From S5-A14a sp050908895 (GTDB taxonomy: Bacteria > Bacillota > Clostridia > Peptostreptococcales > Anaerovoracaceae): 64,000 nt of DNA. Positions 1 through 9,946 of the stretch are shown piece by piece. Location of the stretch: NCBI GenBank assembly GCA_050908895.1, contig CP171222.1:1612001-1676000 (forward strand). Reading direction: 5' to 3'. A program made the position numbers and the translations under genes. Under the pieces are notes generated by a model. It saw only the letters and a list, made by a program, of their open reading frames with translations. It did not search any database and was not told the origin of the DNA. Within the stretch, counting starts at the first letter, position 1, and every line of letters starts with the position of its first letter.

Positions 1-192
1 TGCCAATATAGTACTGGCGAACAAGATACATGCGGACAAGCTGTTTTGTTCAATGGAGATCTATCCTTACATCCAGATTTTCTTACCATAAAGGCCTTTA
101 TCGAAAGTAATGGGAAAAAAGCCATTTGGATTGAAGGTAAACCGCTTTTAGACATTGGAAGTATTATTTGTGAAGAGCTTTGTTCTAAATAA
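1..192 (+). CDS. C-terminal end of an unidentified protein (partial)
   Basis: An open frame runs from base 1 to a TAA at 190-192 and encodes the last 63 residues of a protein whose start lies outside the window. The visible part has several cysteines and no motif I recognise. It is followed at once by the ribosome binding site of the radical SAM gene, so the two are probably co-transcribed. I do not assign a function. Confidence 0.6.
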   Translation, partial: CQYSTGEQDTCGQAVLFNGDLSLHPDFLTIKAFIESNGKKAIWIEGKPLLDIGSIICEELCSK

Positions 193-206
193 AAGGAGAA
201 AACACT

Positions 207-1259
207 TTGAAAACTCATGCAATCATACCAATCTTCATACCTCACAAAGGTTGTCCTAACGACTGCGTTTTCTGCAATCAAAGACGTATCACTTCTAAAA
301 CTTCAACCCCATCTGAGGTTGAAGTAAGAGCAACCATTGACCAGTGGCTCTCTACCTTAGACGATGTTCCTCAGGTCTTTATAGCTTTCTACGGTGGGAG
401 TTTTACGGCAATTCCTATGGATGAGCAAAACAAATATCTCTCCATAGCTCATGAATATAAGTCTATGGGGAAATTCAAAGAAATACACCTTTCCACAAGA
501 CCTGACTACATCACTCCATCCATCCTTTCAAATCTTAAAAAGTATGGTGTGGATTTGATTGAGCTGGGCTGCCAATCTTTCGATGAGCACGTGCTAAAAA
601 CATCTAAACGTGGCCACAATTCTGATGCAATTTACAGAGCATGCTCGCTCATTAAAGAGTCTGGATTTAAGCTTGGAGTGCAGCTTATGGTTGGGCTACC
701 TGGCAGTACTTTGGCGTCGGATTTAAATTCAGCGATTCAGACCGTCAAGATTTCCCCTGATGTGGCACGTCTTTATCCCACTATCGTAATTGAAGACACG
801 GAGCTTCTCGACATGGTTAAGTCAGGGGATTACAAGCCTCTTGATATGAATGAGGCCGTAGCAAGAACAAAAGAGATGTATAAAGCATTAACCTCCTCAG
901 GCATTAATGTTATTAGGGTAGGTCTCAAGGCATCCGATTTAATTTCAGGTGATGGAGAGTTTACAGGAACAAGTTTTCATCCTGCCTTCAGGCAGCTCGT
1001 TGAAGGAGAAATAGCAAGAGAAGAAATAGAAAAACAGCTAGAGAGCCTAATCAGAAATTGGGAATTAGATACTCCAGCAGTTGATTCCAAAGTAAAAATT
1101 TGGTGCTCTGCCCACCCGAGCAGCTTCTCCAACTTGATTGGCAATAGAGGACGAAACAAAAAGTATTTTGTTGAGAAATATAAAAACTGGGACTTCTCAT
1201 ATAAAGTTGATGAGAATATCCCAGCTGGTAAATATGTTGCAATAGCTGATTTTAAATAA
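207..1259 (+). CDS. Radical SAM protein, Elp3-like family
   Basis: A 350-residue radical SAM enzyme. The CxxxCxxC cluster that binds the 4Fe-4S/SAM centre is visible as Cys16, Cys20 and Cys23 in GCPNDCVFC, followed by the FYGGSFT segment typical of this fold. Family members with this N-terminus are annotated as Elp3/MiaB/NifB-type proteins; the substrate of the bacterial stand-alone form is not settled, so a tRNA-modification role is only inference. The start is a TTG, chosen because AAAGGAG lies about 8 bases upstream and MKTHAIIPIFIPH is the usual beginning of the family. It faces the FAD dehydrogenase gene tail to tail with only 17 bases between the stops. Confidence 0.85.
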   Translation: MKTHAIIPIFIPHKGCPNDCVFCNQRRITSKTSTPSEVEVRATIDQWLSTLDDVPQVFIAFYGGSFTAIPMDEQNKYLSIAHEYKSMGKFKEIHLSTRPDYITPSILSNLKKYGVDLIELGCQSFDEHVLKTSKRGHNSDAIYRACSLIKESGFKLGVQLMVGLPGSTLASDLNSAIQTVKISPDVARLYPTIVIEDTELLDMVKSGDYKPLDMNEAVARTKEMYKALTSSGINVIRVGLKASDLISGDGEFTGTSFHPAFRQLVEGEIAREEIEKQLESLIRNWELDTPAVDSKVKIWCSAHPSSFSNLIGNRGRNKKYFVEKYKNWDFSYKVDENIPAGKYVAIADFK

Positions 1260-1276
1260 AACTTCATGTTTTAGGT

Positions 1277-2866
1277 TTATTCACAATTATACTCTGAAAT
1301 AATTTTTTCGGCAATTTTTATTCCATCACAGGCCGAGCTGGTGATTCCCCCAGCATAGCCAGCACCTTCCCCGGCAGGATATAGGCCCTTTATATTGCTT
1401 TGGAAATTTTCGTCTCTTGCAAATCTTACGGGAGATGAACTTCTTGTTTCTACAGCAGTCATAAGAACATTATCATTATCAAAACCTTTTAATTTTCTGC
1501 CAAGATGGGGCATGGCTTCAATTATGGATTCCACGGCAAAATCAGGAAGAGAATTAATCACTGGCTGAGCATGCTCATTTCTTTCTTTAAAATCTCCCCA
1601 TAAAGCTCTCGGCGGTTTGTATGAGGAACCACCATTTATAAAAGCAAGTTGCTCATATTTTTCTTGAAAAGCTATACCAGCCAACGGGCTATCATCACCG
1701 AAATCCCTCGTTCTGACATCAACTAAAAGGCCACTATTTGCTGTACCGCTATCTCTTTTATAATTGCTCATTCCGTTTGTTACAACAGTATTTTTCTGAG
1801 ATGCCGCCATTATAACTTTTCCACCCGGGCACATGCAAAAAGTATATACTCCCCTTCCATTCTCACAGTGATGCACAAGTTTATAGTCAGCTGGAGGAAG
1901 ATCCGAAAAATCTCCATACTGGGACTTGTCTATCAGACTTTGGGGATGCTCCACTCTGACGCCAATAGAAAAAGGCTTTTGGCTCATTTCTATGCCAGCT
2001 CCATGAAGGTATCTAAAAGTGTCTCTAGCGCTATGACCTACTGCAAGGATGACCTGCTCGGCCCTAATTTCCTCAATCTCCGATGCTGGTGCTGAATTCA
2101 CATCCTCATCAATTCTTACAATCTCAATTCCTTCTAGCTTTCCATTCTGCTGCTTGATAGAAACCATCTTGGTATTAAATCTAATTTCACCACCAAGGCT
2201 GATTATTTTCTTTCTAATATTTGCCACTACTATTCGCAAAACATCTGTCCCTATGTGGGGTTTCTGCTTATACAGGATTTCTGATGGAGCCTCAGCCTCT
2301 ACGAATTCCTCAAGCATCTTGCGAATTCTAAAATCTTTGATTCCCGTCGTAAGCTTTCCATCTGAAAAGGTTCCGGCTCCGCCTTCTCCAAATTGAACGT
2401 TAGACTCTATGTTCAGAATACCTTTTTCCCAAAACAGCTCAACATCTCTTGCTCTTTCTTCTGCCGCCTTACCTCTTTCAATAACTATGGGTGCATAGCC
2501 TGCTTCTGCTAATATTAACGCAGCAAACATACCACACGGACCAAAACCTACTACAACTGGCCTCTCTTTAAGCTGTTTTTTTCCTCGCTGTGGAAAGTGG
2601 TATGTCATATCTGGTGCTATTGATAGATTAATCTTTTGACTTGGTTTGAGTTTGATCGGCGTTCCTTCCTTTCCCGGCCTAGTCAGGTTAAAATCTACAG
2701 TGTAGACCTTTTTAACTTGAGTTTTGTCTCTAGCATCGATCGATTCTTTAATCAATTGAAAATCCAGAAATTGTGCGTTTTTAACGGCTAGCTTTCTAAG
2801 AATGCTGGCCTTTATATCTTCTAGGGAGGCATATGCCCCTACCTTAATTTGACTAATTCTATACAT
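1277..2866 (-). CDS. NAD(P)/FAD-dependent dehydrogenase (COG2509 type)
   Basis: A 529-residue flavoprotein. A Rossmann FAD-binding motif GFGPCG sits at residues 107-112 with the acidic strand end (Glu130) that contacts the ribose, preceded by a roughly 100-residue N-terminal domain. A second motif, GEGAGYAGGITSSACDG, lies near the C-terminus. This arrangement matches the widespread uncharacterised FAD-dependent dehydrogenases of COG2509. Length fits the family. The physiological substrate is unknown. It is a single gene, transcribed toward the radical SAM gene. Confidence 0.85.
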   Translation of the reverse strand: MYRISQIKVGAYASLEDIKASILRKLAVKNAQFLDFQLIKESIDARDKTQVKKVYTVDFNLTRPGKEGTPIKLKPSQKINLSIAPDMTYHFPQRGKKQLKERPVVVGFGPCGMFAALILAEAGYAPIVIERGKAAEERARDVELFWEKGILNIESNVQFGEGGAGTFSDGKLTTGIKDFRIRKMLEEFVEAEAPSEILYKQKPHIGTDVLRIVVANIRKKIISLGGEIRFNTKMVSIKQQNGKLEGIEIVRIDEDVNSAPASEIEEIRAEQVILAVGHSARDTFRYLHGAGIEMSQKPFSIGVRVEHPQSLIDKSQYGDFSDLPPADYKLVHHCENGRGVYTFCMCPGGKVIMAASQKNTVVTNGMSNYKRDSGTANSGLLVDVRTRDFGDDSPLAGIAFQEKYEQLAFINGGSSYKPPRALWGDFKERNEHAQPVINSLPDFAVESIIEAMPHLGRKLKGFDNDNVLMTAVETRSSSPVRFARDENFQSNIKGLYPAGEGAGYAGGITSSACDGIKIAEKIISEYNCE

Positions 2867-3025
2867 GATTTTCCTTTATTATATTTTATAGCTGTGAATT
2901 CTTTGTGAAATTTATTTTATCACAAATTAGAAATGTCTTCCATACTGGAATATTTCATGGATTGCGTCAAGTTTTTGTAGGTTTTTGTTTTAAACACTTA
3001 CCCTGTTAAAATATATTTGCTAGCT

Positions 3026-4540
3026 TTATATTGCTAAATGTAATTTTATCATTGCCTTTTTTCTTGCGGTATATCCTGGAATGCTTGTTTGAAGGATATC
3101 ATAATACTTATTCTTTGCTGCTTTGATTGTGGCTTTTTCCTCATTTTTGAATACTATTCCAAGTTCTGATAGTGTTAGAGGGTTTCTTTTTTCATTATCA
3201 AGCTCTGCTACCTTTTGGTATATCGCAAGTTTTAGCATATCCCCGCCATTCATCTTATACACTCTAAGTCTACTTATTTTATCCATTCCTAGTTTTGACC
3301 AACCTAAAGGTCTTGAGCTTAATCTTGAGGACAATACATGGCTTATATGGCCTTCTGCACTGCATCCATGCAAAACCTTCTCATATTTCTTCCTGTTTTC
3401 TATCTTTCTCCAATTCCTCTTAAGGTATACTCTTGCTTTTTCTATTCGAGCTAATCTATTCTTTATTTCACTTTCATTGTCTTTGAAGATTTCTTTTACA
3501 AACTCTATGGTTTCACTTACCACTCTCATACATTCTTTCTTATCTGATTCAAATACTGACTTTCTTAAGGATTCTCTAACGTCTTCTTTTGAATCACATG
3601 CAGTACCAGATAAGGTATTTATATACTTCCCAAGATGGAATTCATCTGCTACCATTTCGACTTTGCTTCCAAGCACATCTTTTGCTGTATTTATCCAAGT
3701 TCCACCATCTGAAATCACAAAGATTTTCCCATCTTCTTCTAATTCATAGTGCCCATGAATATACTCTTCTACTTCTTCCCATAAAGCTCTATTTTCTTTG
3801 CTTCCCTCATAAAGTCCGCCAAAATATTTTCTTCCCACAAGTTCATAGCGTTTTGATTTTCCTTCGCTTACAAGACTTCTACCTTCATACACATATATTA
3901 GTTTACTTATGGCTTTGTTTTTCTTGTATCCATTTTCCCCTCGCTCAATATCTCCCTTTTCGTTATTGAACTGAAGAGATACATGATCTTCATCTGCGGA
4001 AACATAAAGATATTTTACCTTCTTGCGCTCCTCTTCACTTTTTAATTTAGGAAACTTTAATTCATGTATTTTATTCATTGCTGTTTGAGATGAAACAAAT
4101 TCTTGATTTATGCAAACATCTTCCCCACCTTTTCTAAAACAAGTATCTGCAGCCTCATCGTATATTCTTGCAAGGGCATCAGGTGAGAACCTCTCTGATT
4201 TTTCTTTATCCATAACTCGGTCAAGAAGGTAGCAAGAACCTTCACCTATCTTTGATTTATACAAGGTTTTAGTGTACTTTACAGTTCCTAAGAAGGTTAT
4301 CAAAGAAGTCTCATCTGTTTTAATTATTCTCCAGTTTTTCTTGCGCTGGCTGCTTTTCTTTATTTCAGCATCTAGTTCACTAAGTGTTTCTGATATTATC
4401 TCAAGAGCTAATCTATTAGTCTCTTCACCAACAGCTCTGATGAATTTACTGTAATCTAATGGATTTAAAATGAAATCTTCTGCAGATTTTTCAAGGAAAT
4501 CTATTCCTTTTTCTAAAAAATGTTGTATACTGTTAATCAT
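3026..4540 (-). CDS. ISLre2-family transposase (UPF0236)
   Basis: A roughly 504-residue transposase of the ISLre2 family. The N-terminal segment with ETNRLALEIISETL, the central VSADEDHVSLQ and the following VISDGGTWI acidic motifs are typical of UPF0236 proteins. I place the start at the ATG at 4540, because AGAAGG lies 8 bases upstream; a GTG nine bases further out has no better site. The frame is intact, so the element could be active. I could not define terminal inverted repeats or a target duplication. It separates the FAD dehydrogenase gene from the large surface-protein gene. Confidence 0.85.
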   Translation of the reverse strand: MINSIQHFLEKGIDFLEKSAEDFILNPLDYSKFIRAVGEETNRLALEIISETLSELDAEIKKSSQRKKNWRIIKTDETSLITFLGTVKYTKTLYKSKIGEGSCYLLDRVMDKEKSERFSPDALARIYDEAADTCFRKGGEDVCINQEFVSSQTAMNKIHELKFPKLKSEEERKKVKYLYVSADEDHVSLQFNNEKGDIERGENGYKKNKAISKLIYVYEGRSLVSEGKSKRYELVGRKYFGGLYEGSKENRALWEEVEEYIHGHYELEEDGKIFVISDGGTWINTAKDVLGSKVEMVADEFHLGKYINTLSGTACDSKEDVRESLRKSVFESDKKECMRVVSETIEFVKEIFKDNESEIKNRLARIEKARVYLKRNWRKIENRKKYEKVLHGCSAEGHISHVLSSRLSSRPLGWSKLGMDKISRLRVYKMNGGDMLKLAIYQKVAELDNEKRNPLTLSELGIVFKNEEKATIKAAKNKYYDILQTSIPGYTARKKAMIKLHLAI

Positions 4541-4753
4541 AAAGGGCACCTTCTTTCGGATAGTTTTGCTAACTATTTCATGTTTTTTCCTTAAATTCTC
4601 TAAAATTTACCTTGTATAACATGAAAATTCAGGTAAAACAGATTTTATTTCAAGTAGACAATATAAATATATTGTTTTTTTTTGATTTTATATTATTATA
4701 TAGTTTAAGTTAATGTATTTACTTTAATTATTTTAGATTTGATGAGGTTGATA

Positions 4754-7700
4754 ATGTTAAAAAAGAAAATTATTAAAATGTATGGAGCAATTGTTCTTAC
4801 AGCTGCAATGACAACAAGTGTAATGACAGGTATGGCAAAGGTTTCTTTTGCAGACACTGAAGCTATGAATGCTATTGTTGAAGACGTTAAAACAAAGACT
4901 GTAAGACAAGAAGTTCAGGAATCTATGGCTAAGACTTATGAAGAAGCTGTAAAGAATTTTGAAAGAGAAAAGGCAGAAACTACTGCTGCAAAGAATGAAG
5001 TAAATAAATATGAAAATAATAGAAAGATTGCAAAGGAAGATTTAACTGCTAAGTTAATAAATGCAGATAATCTATTTGCAAATATTGTTAGCGAATATTC
5101 AAAGCTTTCTGAAAAGGCTAAGGCTGAAGTTGAAGATGCAGAAACAAAGGCTGTTAAGGCTAAGGCTGAACTAGACGAAATGAAGAAAGATCTAGAATCT
5201 AAGAAAGCTGAAGCTGCAGAAGTTCAAAAGAAGATTGATGAAATTAAGGCTCAGTATCCTTCTATCGAAGAATATGCTGAAAAGAAAGCTGCTATTGAGT
5301 CTTTAAACAAGCAGATTGAAGCTATCAATGCAACTATTAATGATTTAAACAAGCAGATTGAAGCTAAGACAAACGAAATGAATACAGCTCAGAATGCTAT
5401 CGATAATTTTAAGCAAGCTGTTGCTGATCAGACAAAGAAAGTTGAAACTGCTAAGAATGAATTAAATGCAGCTCAGAAAAGCTTTAATGATGCAGAAGCT
5501 AGCGTTAAGAATCTAACTGAAAATGAAAAGAAAGAATCTTCTCTTCTTGCTGAAGCTACTAAGAAGCTTGAAACTGCAAAGAAGAATCTAGCAGATGCTC
5601 AGTCTGAACTAACTCAAAAAGAAGATCTTCTAAAGAAATCCGAAGCCAGACTTGCTGAACTTGGAGATGCTGAAGAAACAGTTAAGAAAATGCAAAAAGA
5701 CGTTAGCGATGCAGAAGACAGACTAAATACAGCAAAACAGACACTTGCTGATGCTGAAAGAAAACTAGAAGCTGACGAACTTGGCGTTGCAAATGCAGAA
5801 AGCAATCTAAAAGCCGAAGAAAACAAGAAAGCTGTTTTAGACAAGGCTGTTATTGAAGCTGAAAAAGTTGTAAAAGAGAAAGAAGAAATTCTAAATGCTG
5901 CTAATAAGGTTTGGGAAGATAAAATCCAGGAAGCAAAACAGTTGATGGATAAGGAAGTTGAACCTAGAAAGCAAGCTAGAGAATTCATCGATGAAATTGC
6001 ATCTGTTGAAAAGAGTATTGATGTTCATATTGCAGAACTTAGAAAACATGGCGATGAAAAGATCGTTTATGATAGTGGTTATGCTATGAGTGAGGGTAAA
6101 TCTTATACAATTAATGAGATTTTAGATAGCCAGAGATTCAAGGAAGGTATTGAATATGCTACAAGCACAAAGAATCTTCTTAGAGCAATGGATGCTATTG
6201 ATAAACTAAATGAAATCCGTAAGAGTGAAAATCTAAATAGCGATATTAAGGTTTCTGCAAATCTTATGGCTAAGGCTATTGTTGCTTCCGTGTTTAATGG
6301 TTATGAATGTGATCATACAATGGGAAGATATGACAGTTTATTACCTTCTGGTGAAAATCTAGCTTGGGGATATGAAGATCCTTATAAAGGACTTTATACA
6401 GATGAAAAGAGAGTTGCTGAATATGCAAAAGAACATAATCTTATTGCAAATGAAAGCAATCCTGAAGATCAAGCAAAGATTGCAAAAGCTCTCGGTCTAC
6501 CTGGACCTGCTTGGGCAATTACCGGTCATTACGAAGCAATAATTTGTGAATATATGAGAACAGTTGGCATGGCTTTCGCTCCTCATTATATGTATATTCC
6601 TGGAGATAAGAAATTCCATCTTCATAAATTTGATGCTATTGCACAAGAATTTGGAAGTGATTTTACTAGTTCAATTAATATTGGTAAAACTTATACAACT
6701 GAAGAGTTTAGAAAAGCTCTAGAAGAGTATACAAAGAGACCAACTCCAGAATTTATTGCTGCAAAAGCTGCTTATGAAAAGATTAAAGCAGAAAAACCAG
6801 AAGATGTCATAAAAGCTGAAAGAGCTCTTGATGAATCAAAACTTCTTGAAACAGATGCAAACGAAAAAGCAAATGCTCAGAATGTTGTATTTGAAGGAAA
6901 GAAAGCTGACTTGAACAAAGCTATTGCTACTAGAGATGCTCAGAAACTTACAATTGTTAATGATAAGAAAGTCATTGAGACTGAAAAGGCTGCTGTAAAA
7001 GCCGCTGAAAAGACTCTTGCTGATTTCTTAGCAATTAATGATATAGAAGCTGAAAAAGTTAAGCTAAACAAGACTGTTAAAGACACAACTGCTAGAATTG
7101 CTGAACTTAAGAGCAATATTAAGACTTACACAAGTGATCAAAAGTCTGCTGAAGAATCTATTGCTGTAATCTCTCCTAGAGTAGAAAAGGCAAAGAAAGA
7201 TTTAGAAGCTGCTAAAACTAATATGTCTGAAGAGAAAGAAAAACTAGACGAAGCTAAAACAACTCTTGATGCTGCTGAAAAGACTCTTGCCCAGATTAAA
7301 TCTGGTGAAGAATCAAATAAAGCTATCGTGAAAGCTGCTAAGGCTAAATTAGACGAATTAAACGCTGCTAAAGCTAAGTCTGATAAAGAACTTGAAGCTC
7401 TTAAGGTTAAGCTAAATGCAATCAAGCTTCCAGCTGGAGTTACTGATGAAATCTATAAAGCATTTAATACTGATGTTAATAAGCTAGTTGGAATTAATAA
7501 ATCTGTTGATTCTCTAACAAAATCAGTTGCTAACAAAACAAATGAAGTCGCTGAACTAGATAAAGCATTAGTTGCTGCTAAATCTGCTCTTATAAAAGCT
7601 GAAGCTAAACTAGCTGCTGCTAAGAAAGTAGATAGAGAAGTTCCTGAAACTTTTGAAGAGTTTGTTGAACTTGTAAATGCTGAAGCTGATGTTGAAAAAG

Positions 7701-8002
7701 CTAAAGAAGCACTAGCTGCTGCTGAAGCTGGATATGAAAATGCTACAAAGAATCTAAAACAGCAGGAAATAGAGCTTGCTCTTGCTGAAGCTGAGTTTAA
7801 GAAATTTGAAGCAGAAAAACTTGCTAGAGAAGCAAAGGAAAGAGAAGAAGCAATTAGGATTGCAGATTTAAAAGAAAAAAATAAACTTCTCGGCAAAAAG
7901 AATGTCTCAACTGGTGATTCATCCAACATATTTACTGCAATATACCTGATTATATCAAGTCTAACAGGAATTTCTTTATTCAGACGTAAAATTCGTAAAT
8001 AA
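4754..8002 (+). CDS. Large coiled-coil surface protein with central CAP/SCP domain and sortase signal
   Basis: A 1,082-residue secreted protein. A Sec signal peptide (MLKKKIIKMYGAIVL..., likely cut after SFA near residue 33) is followed by a long Ala/Glu/Lys-rich coiled coil (about 60-430), a CAP-like domain (about 470-640, with HTMGRYD, GENLAWGYED and GHYEAII), a second coiled coil (about 660-1040) and a C-terminal wall-sorting region. The sorting region is NVSTGD near residue 1050, a hydrophobic stretch, then RRKIRK. The ATG at 4754 is preferred because GAGG lies 6 bases upstream; upstream TTG and ATG codons would fall in or before that site. It is probably exposed on the cell wall; adhesion or host interaction is inference only. 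A strong terminator follows. Confidence 0.85.
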   Translation: MLKKKIIKMYGAIVLTAAMTTSVMTGMAKVSFADTEAMNAIVEDVKTKTVRQEVQESMAKTYEEAVKNFEREKAETTAAKNEVNKYENNRKIAKEDLTAKLINADNLFANIVSEYSKLSEKAKAEVEDAETKAVKAKAELDEMKKDLESKKAEAAEVQKKIDEIKAQYPSIEEYAEKKAAIESLNKQIEAINATINDLNKQIEAKTNEMNTAQNAIDNFKQAVADQTKKVETAKNELNAAQKSFNDAEASVKNLTENEKKESSLLAEATKKLETAKKNLADAQSELTQKEDLLKKSEARLAELGDAEETVKKMQKDVSDAEDRLNTAKQTLADAERKLEADELGVANAESNLKAEENKKAVLDKAVIEAEKVVKEKEEILNAANKVWEDKIQEAKQLMDKEVEPRKQAREFIDEIASVEKSIDVHIAELRKHGDEKIVYDSGYAMSEGKSYTINEILDSQRFKEGIEYATSTKNLLRAMDAIDKLNEIRKSENLNSDIKVSANLMAKAIVASVFNGYECDHTMGRYDSLLPSGENLAWGYEDPYKGLYTDEKRVAEYAKEHNLIANESNPEDQAKIAKALGLPGPAWAITGHYEAIICEYMRTVGMAFAPHYMYIPGDKKFHLHKFDAIAQEFGSDFTSSINIGKTYTTEEFRKALEEYTKRPTPEFIAAKAAYEKIKAEKPEDVIKAERALDESKLLETDANEKANAQNVVFEGKKADLNKAIATRDAQKLTIVNDKKVIETEKAAVKAAEKTLADFLAINDIEAEKVKLNKTVKDTTARIAELKSNIKTYTSDQKSAEESIAVISPRVEKAKKDLEAAKTNMSEEKEKLDEAKTTLDAAEKTLAQIKSGEESNKAIVKAAKAKLDELNAAKAKSDKELEALKVKLNAIKLPAGVTDEIYKAFNTDVNKLVGINKSVDSLTKSVANKTNEVAELDKALVAAKSALIKAEAKLAAAKKVDREVPETFEEFVELVNAEADVEKAKEALAAAEAGYENATKNLKQQEIELALAEAEFKKFEAEKLAREAKEREEAIRIADLKEKNKLLGKKNVSTGDSSNIFTAIYLIISSLTGISLFRRKIRK

Positions 8003-8054
8003 GTTTAGTAATATAATTATATCGTATCCTTATATTTGACACTTGTAAGATAGT

Positions 8055-8097
8055 AAAATGCTGTAAGCCATCAAAAATATGACTTACAGCATTTTTT
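8055..8097 (+). terminator. Rho-independent terminator of the CAP surface protein gene
   Basis: A perfect 13-bp stem (8055-8067 with 8083-8095) with a 15-nt loop. The right arm ends in a run of T (TTTTTTG), 53 bases after the stop codon. Confidence 0.85.
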
Positions 8098-8167
8098 GAT
8101 TCTTTAAAAAGTGTAACATATGTATTGTAATCCAACACGTTCAAGCCGATTTAATTTGTTAAAGCAA

Positions 8168-8196
8168 TTGACATATTCCCAAATTTCTAGTAATTT
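8168..8196 (+). promoter_or_regulatory. Possible sigma-A promoter for the ACT/PFL pair
   Basis: TTGACA at 8168 is followed 17 bases later by TAATTT, a weak -10. A short hairpin (CCCATA / TATGGG, 8226-8245) lies in the leader just upstream of the GGAG site at 8253. Only the -35 box is strong. Confidence 0.35.
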
Positions 8197-8263
8197 ATAT
8201 ATTAAGTTTTTAGTTTATGAAGTTCCCCATACAAAAAAATATGGGTCTATGAGGAGATAGAAA

Positions 8264-8539
8264 ATGACAGATACAAAACGTGCTGTAGTAACAGTTATAG
8301 GAAAAGATCAAGTCGGCATACTCGCAAAGGTGTCCACAAGCTGTGCAGGCGCAGGCGCCAACGTAATTGAAGTTTCACAAAACATAATGGATGGATTTTT
8401 TTGCATGATTATGATAATTGACATTTCAGCCGCAACCAAAGAGCTTGACCAGCTAAAGTCTGACATCCTTGCTCAGGTTCCTTCAATGGTAGTTCACGTG
8501 ATGCACCAAAATATCTTTGACTCAATGCACAGAATTTAG
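8264..8539 (+). CDS. ACT domain-containing regulatory protein (UPF0237)
   Basis: A 91-residue protein consisting of one ACT domain, with the N-terminal strand and ligand loop VTVIGKDQVGILAKVS (residues 9-24). UPF0237 proteins are small stand-alone ACT proteins thought to bind amino acids. It starts at an ATG behind GGAG. It is followed after 9 bases by the PFL/DUF711 gene, a pairing that is very common in Firmicutes and suggests that it regulates or senses for that protein; this link is inference. Confidence 0.9.
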   Translation: MTDTKRAVVTVIGKDQVGILAKVSTSCAGAGANVIEVSQNIMDGFFCMIMIIDISAATKELDQLKSDILAQVPSMVVHVMHQNIFDSMHRI

Positions 8540-8548
8540 GAGGCCCCC

Positions 8549-9931
8549 ATGCTAAATATGACAGATATTTTAGAAACCATAACCATGATCCAAGAGGAAA
8601 AACTTGACATAAGAACCATCACCATGGGAATTTCCCTTCTAGACTGCGCTGACACGGACATTGACAAAGCTTGCGACAAAATTTACAACAAAATTCTAAC
8701 AAAGGCCAAAAACCTTGTACCTGTTGGTGAAGCTATCGAAAAAAAATACGGAATCCCAATTGTAAACAAAAGAATTTCCGTAACCCCTATATCCATGCTT
8801 CTTGCCATCTCCGGCGGAGATCCAGTAAAATACGCCAAAACTCTGGACAAAGCAGCAAAGGCAATTGGTGTGAATTTTGTAGGTGGCTACTCTGCCCTCG
8901 TTCAAAAAGGCTTTGCCGCAGGAGACATGGAGCTTATAAATTCCATCCCTCAGGCACTAGCTGAAACCGATTTTGTTTGCTCATCAGTAAACGTAGGTTC
9001 AACCCGTGCCGGAATCAACATGGATGCAGTAGCAATTATGGGCAACAAAATACTTGAAGCCGCGAAGCTAACTGCTGACAAACAGTGTATTGGTGCTGCA
9101 AAACTCGTGGTATTTTGTAATGCGGTAGAAGACAATCCCTTCATGGCAGGTGCTTTCCACGGAGTTGGGGAGGCTGACTGCGTTATAAGTGTTGGGGTCT
9201 CAGGCCCTGGTGTGGTCAGATCTGTTCTTTCCAAAATGAACCAGGCGGAATTGGTTAATGGTGCCCGTCTTGCTTCTATGAATGAAGTAGCCGAGGCAAT
9301 TAAGAAAACTGCCTTTAAAATTACCCGAATGGGTCAACTTGTTGGTAGTGAAGCAGCAAAAGAGCTCGGTGTTCCTTTCGGTATTGTAGATCTTTCTCTT
9401 GCGCCTACCCCAGAGGTTGGAGACTCTGTTGCACATATTCTTGAGGAAATCGGTCTTGAAGAATGCGGCACTCATGGTACTACAGCTGCTCTTGCTATGC
9501 TAAACGATGCAGTTAAAAAAGGTGGTGTTATGGCTTCTTTCAGCGTTGGTGGACTTTCAGGCGCATTCATCCCTGTTACAGAAGATGCCGGTATGATTTC
9601 AGCGGCTAGAAGTGGAACTCTGACTATTGAAAAACTTGAAGCAATGACGGCTGTATGTTCCGTTGGCCTTGATATGATCGTAATTCCTGGGGATACTGAG
9701 TCTGAAACTATTTCTGCTATCATTGCTGATGAGGCAGCGATTGGTATGGTAAACTCAAAAACTACAGCAGTACGTCTAATACCTGCAATTGGTCTTTCTG
9801 AGGGAGAGGAGCTTAATTTTGGTGGACTTCTTGGCAGCGGTCCTATTATGAAGCTTCACAAGCAGTCCTCTTCAAAGATGATACGTCGTGGTGGCAGGAT
9901 TCCTGCACCCCTTCAAAGCCTTAAGAACTAA
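8549..9931 (+). CDS. PFL family protein (UPF0210/DUF711)
   Basis: A 460-residue member of the DUF711/UPF0210 family, often called PFL family because its fold resembles pyruvate formate-lyase-type enzymes. Recognisable blocks are the N-terminal DIRTITMGISLLDCADTD, the middle KNLVPVGEAIEKKYGIPIVNKRISVTP and the C-terminal GGRIPAPLQSLKN. Length is normal. The start has AGGAGG 5 bases upstream. Biochemical function is not established. It shares a transcript with the ACT protein and ends at a long symmetric hairpin. Confidence 0.9.
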   Translation: MLNMTDILETITMIQEEKLDIRTITMGISLLDCADTDIDKACDKIYNKILTKAKNLVPVGEAIEKKYGIPIVNKRISVTPISMLLAISGGDPVKYAKTLDKAAKAIGVNFVGGYSALVQKGFAAGDMELINSIPQALAETDFVCSSVNVGSTRAGINMDAVAIMGNKILEAAKLTADKQCIGAAKLVVFCNAVEDNPFMAGAFHGVGEADCVISVGVSGPGVVRSVLSKMNQAELVNGARLASMNEVAEAIKKTAFKITRMGQLVGSEAAKELGVPFGIVDLSLAPTPEVGDSVAHILEEIGLEECGTHGTTAALAMLNDAVKKGGVMASFSVGGLSGAFIPVTEDAGMISAARSGTLTIEKLEAMTAVCSVGLDMIVIPGDTESETISAIIADEAAIGMVNSKTTAVRLIPAIGLSEGEELNFGGLLGSGPIMKLHKQSSSKMIRRGGRIPAPLQSLKN

Positions 9932-9946
9932 TCCTAGTTTCAAAAA

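Noticed and set aside
2900..4740. Terminal inverted repeats for the ISLre2 element
   Set aside because: I compared both flanks and found only short AT-rich similarities, not enough to set ends.
5614..7929. Minus-strand frames opposite the CAP surface protein
   Set aside because: Ser/Ala-rich mirror frames of the Glu/Ala/Lys coiled coil, no ribosome sites or domains.
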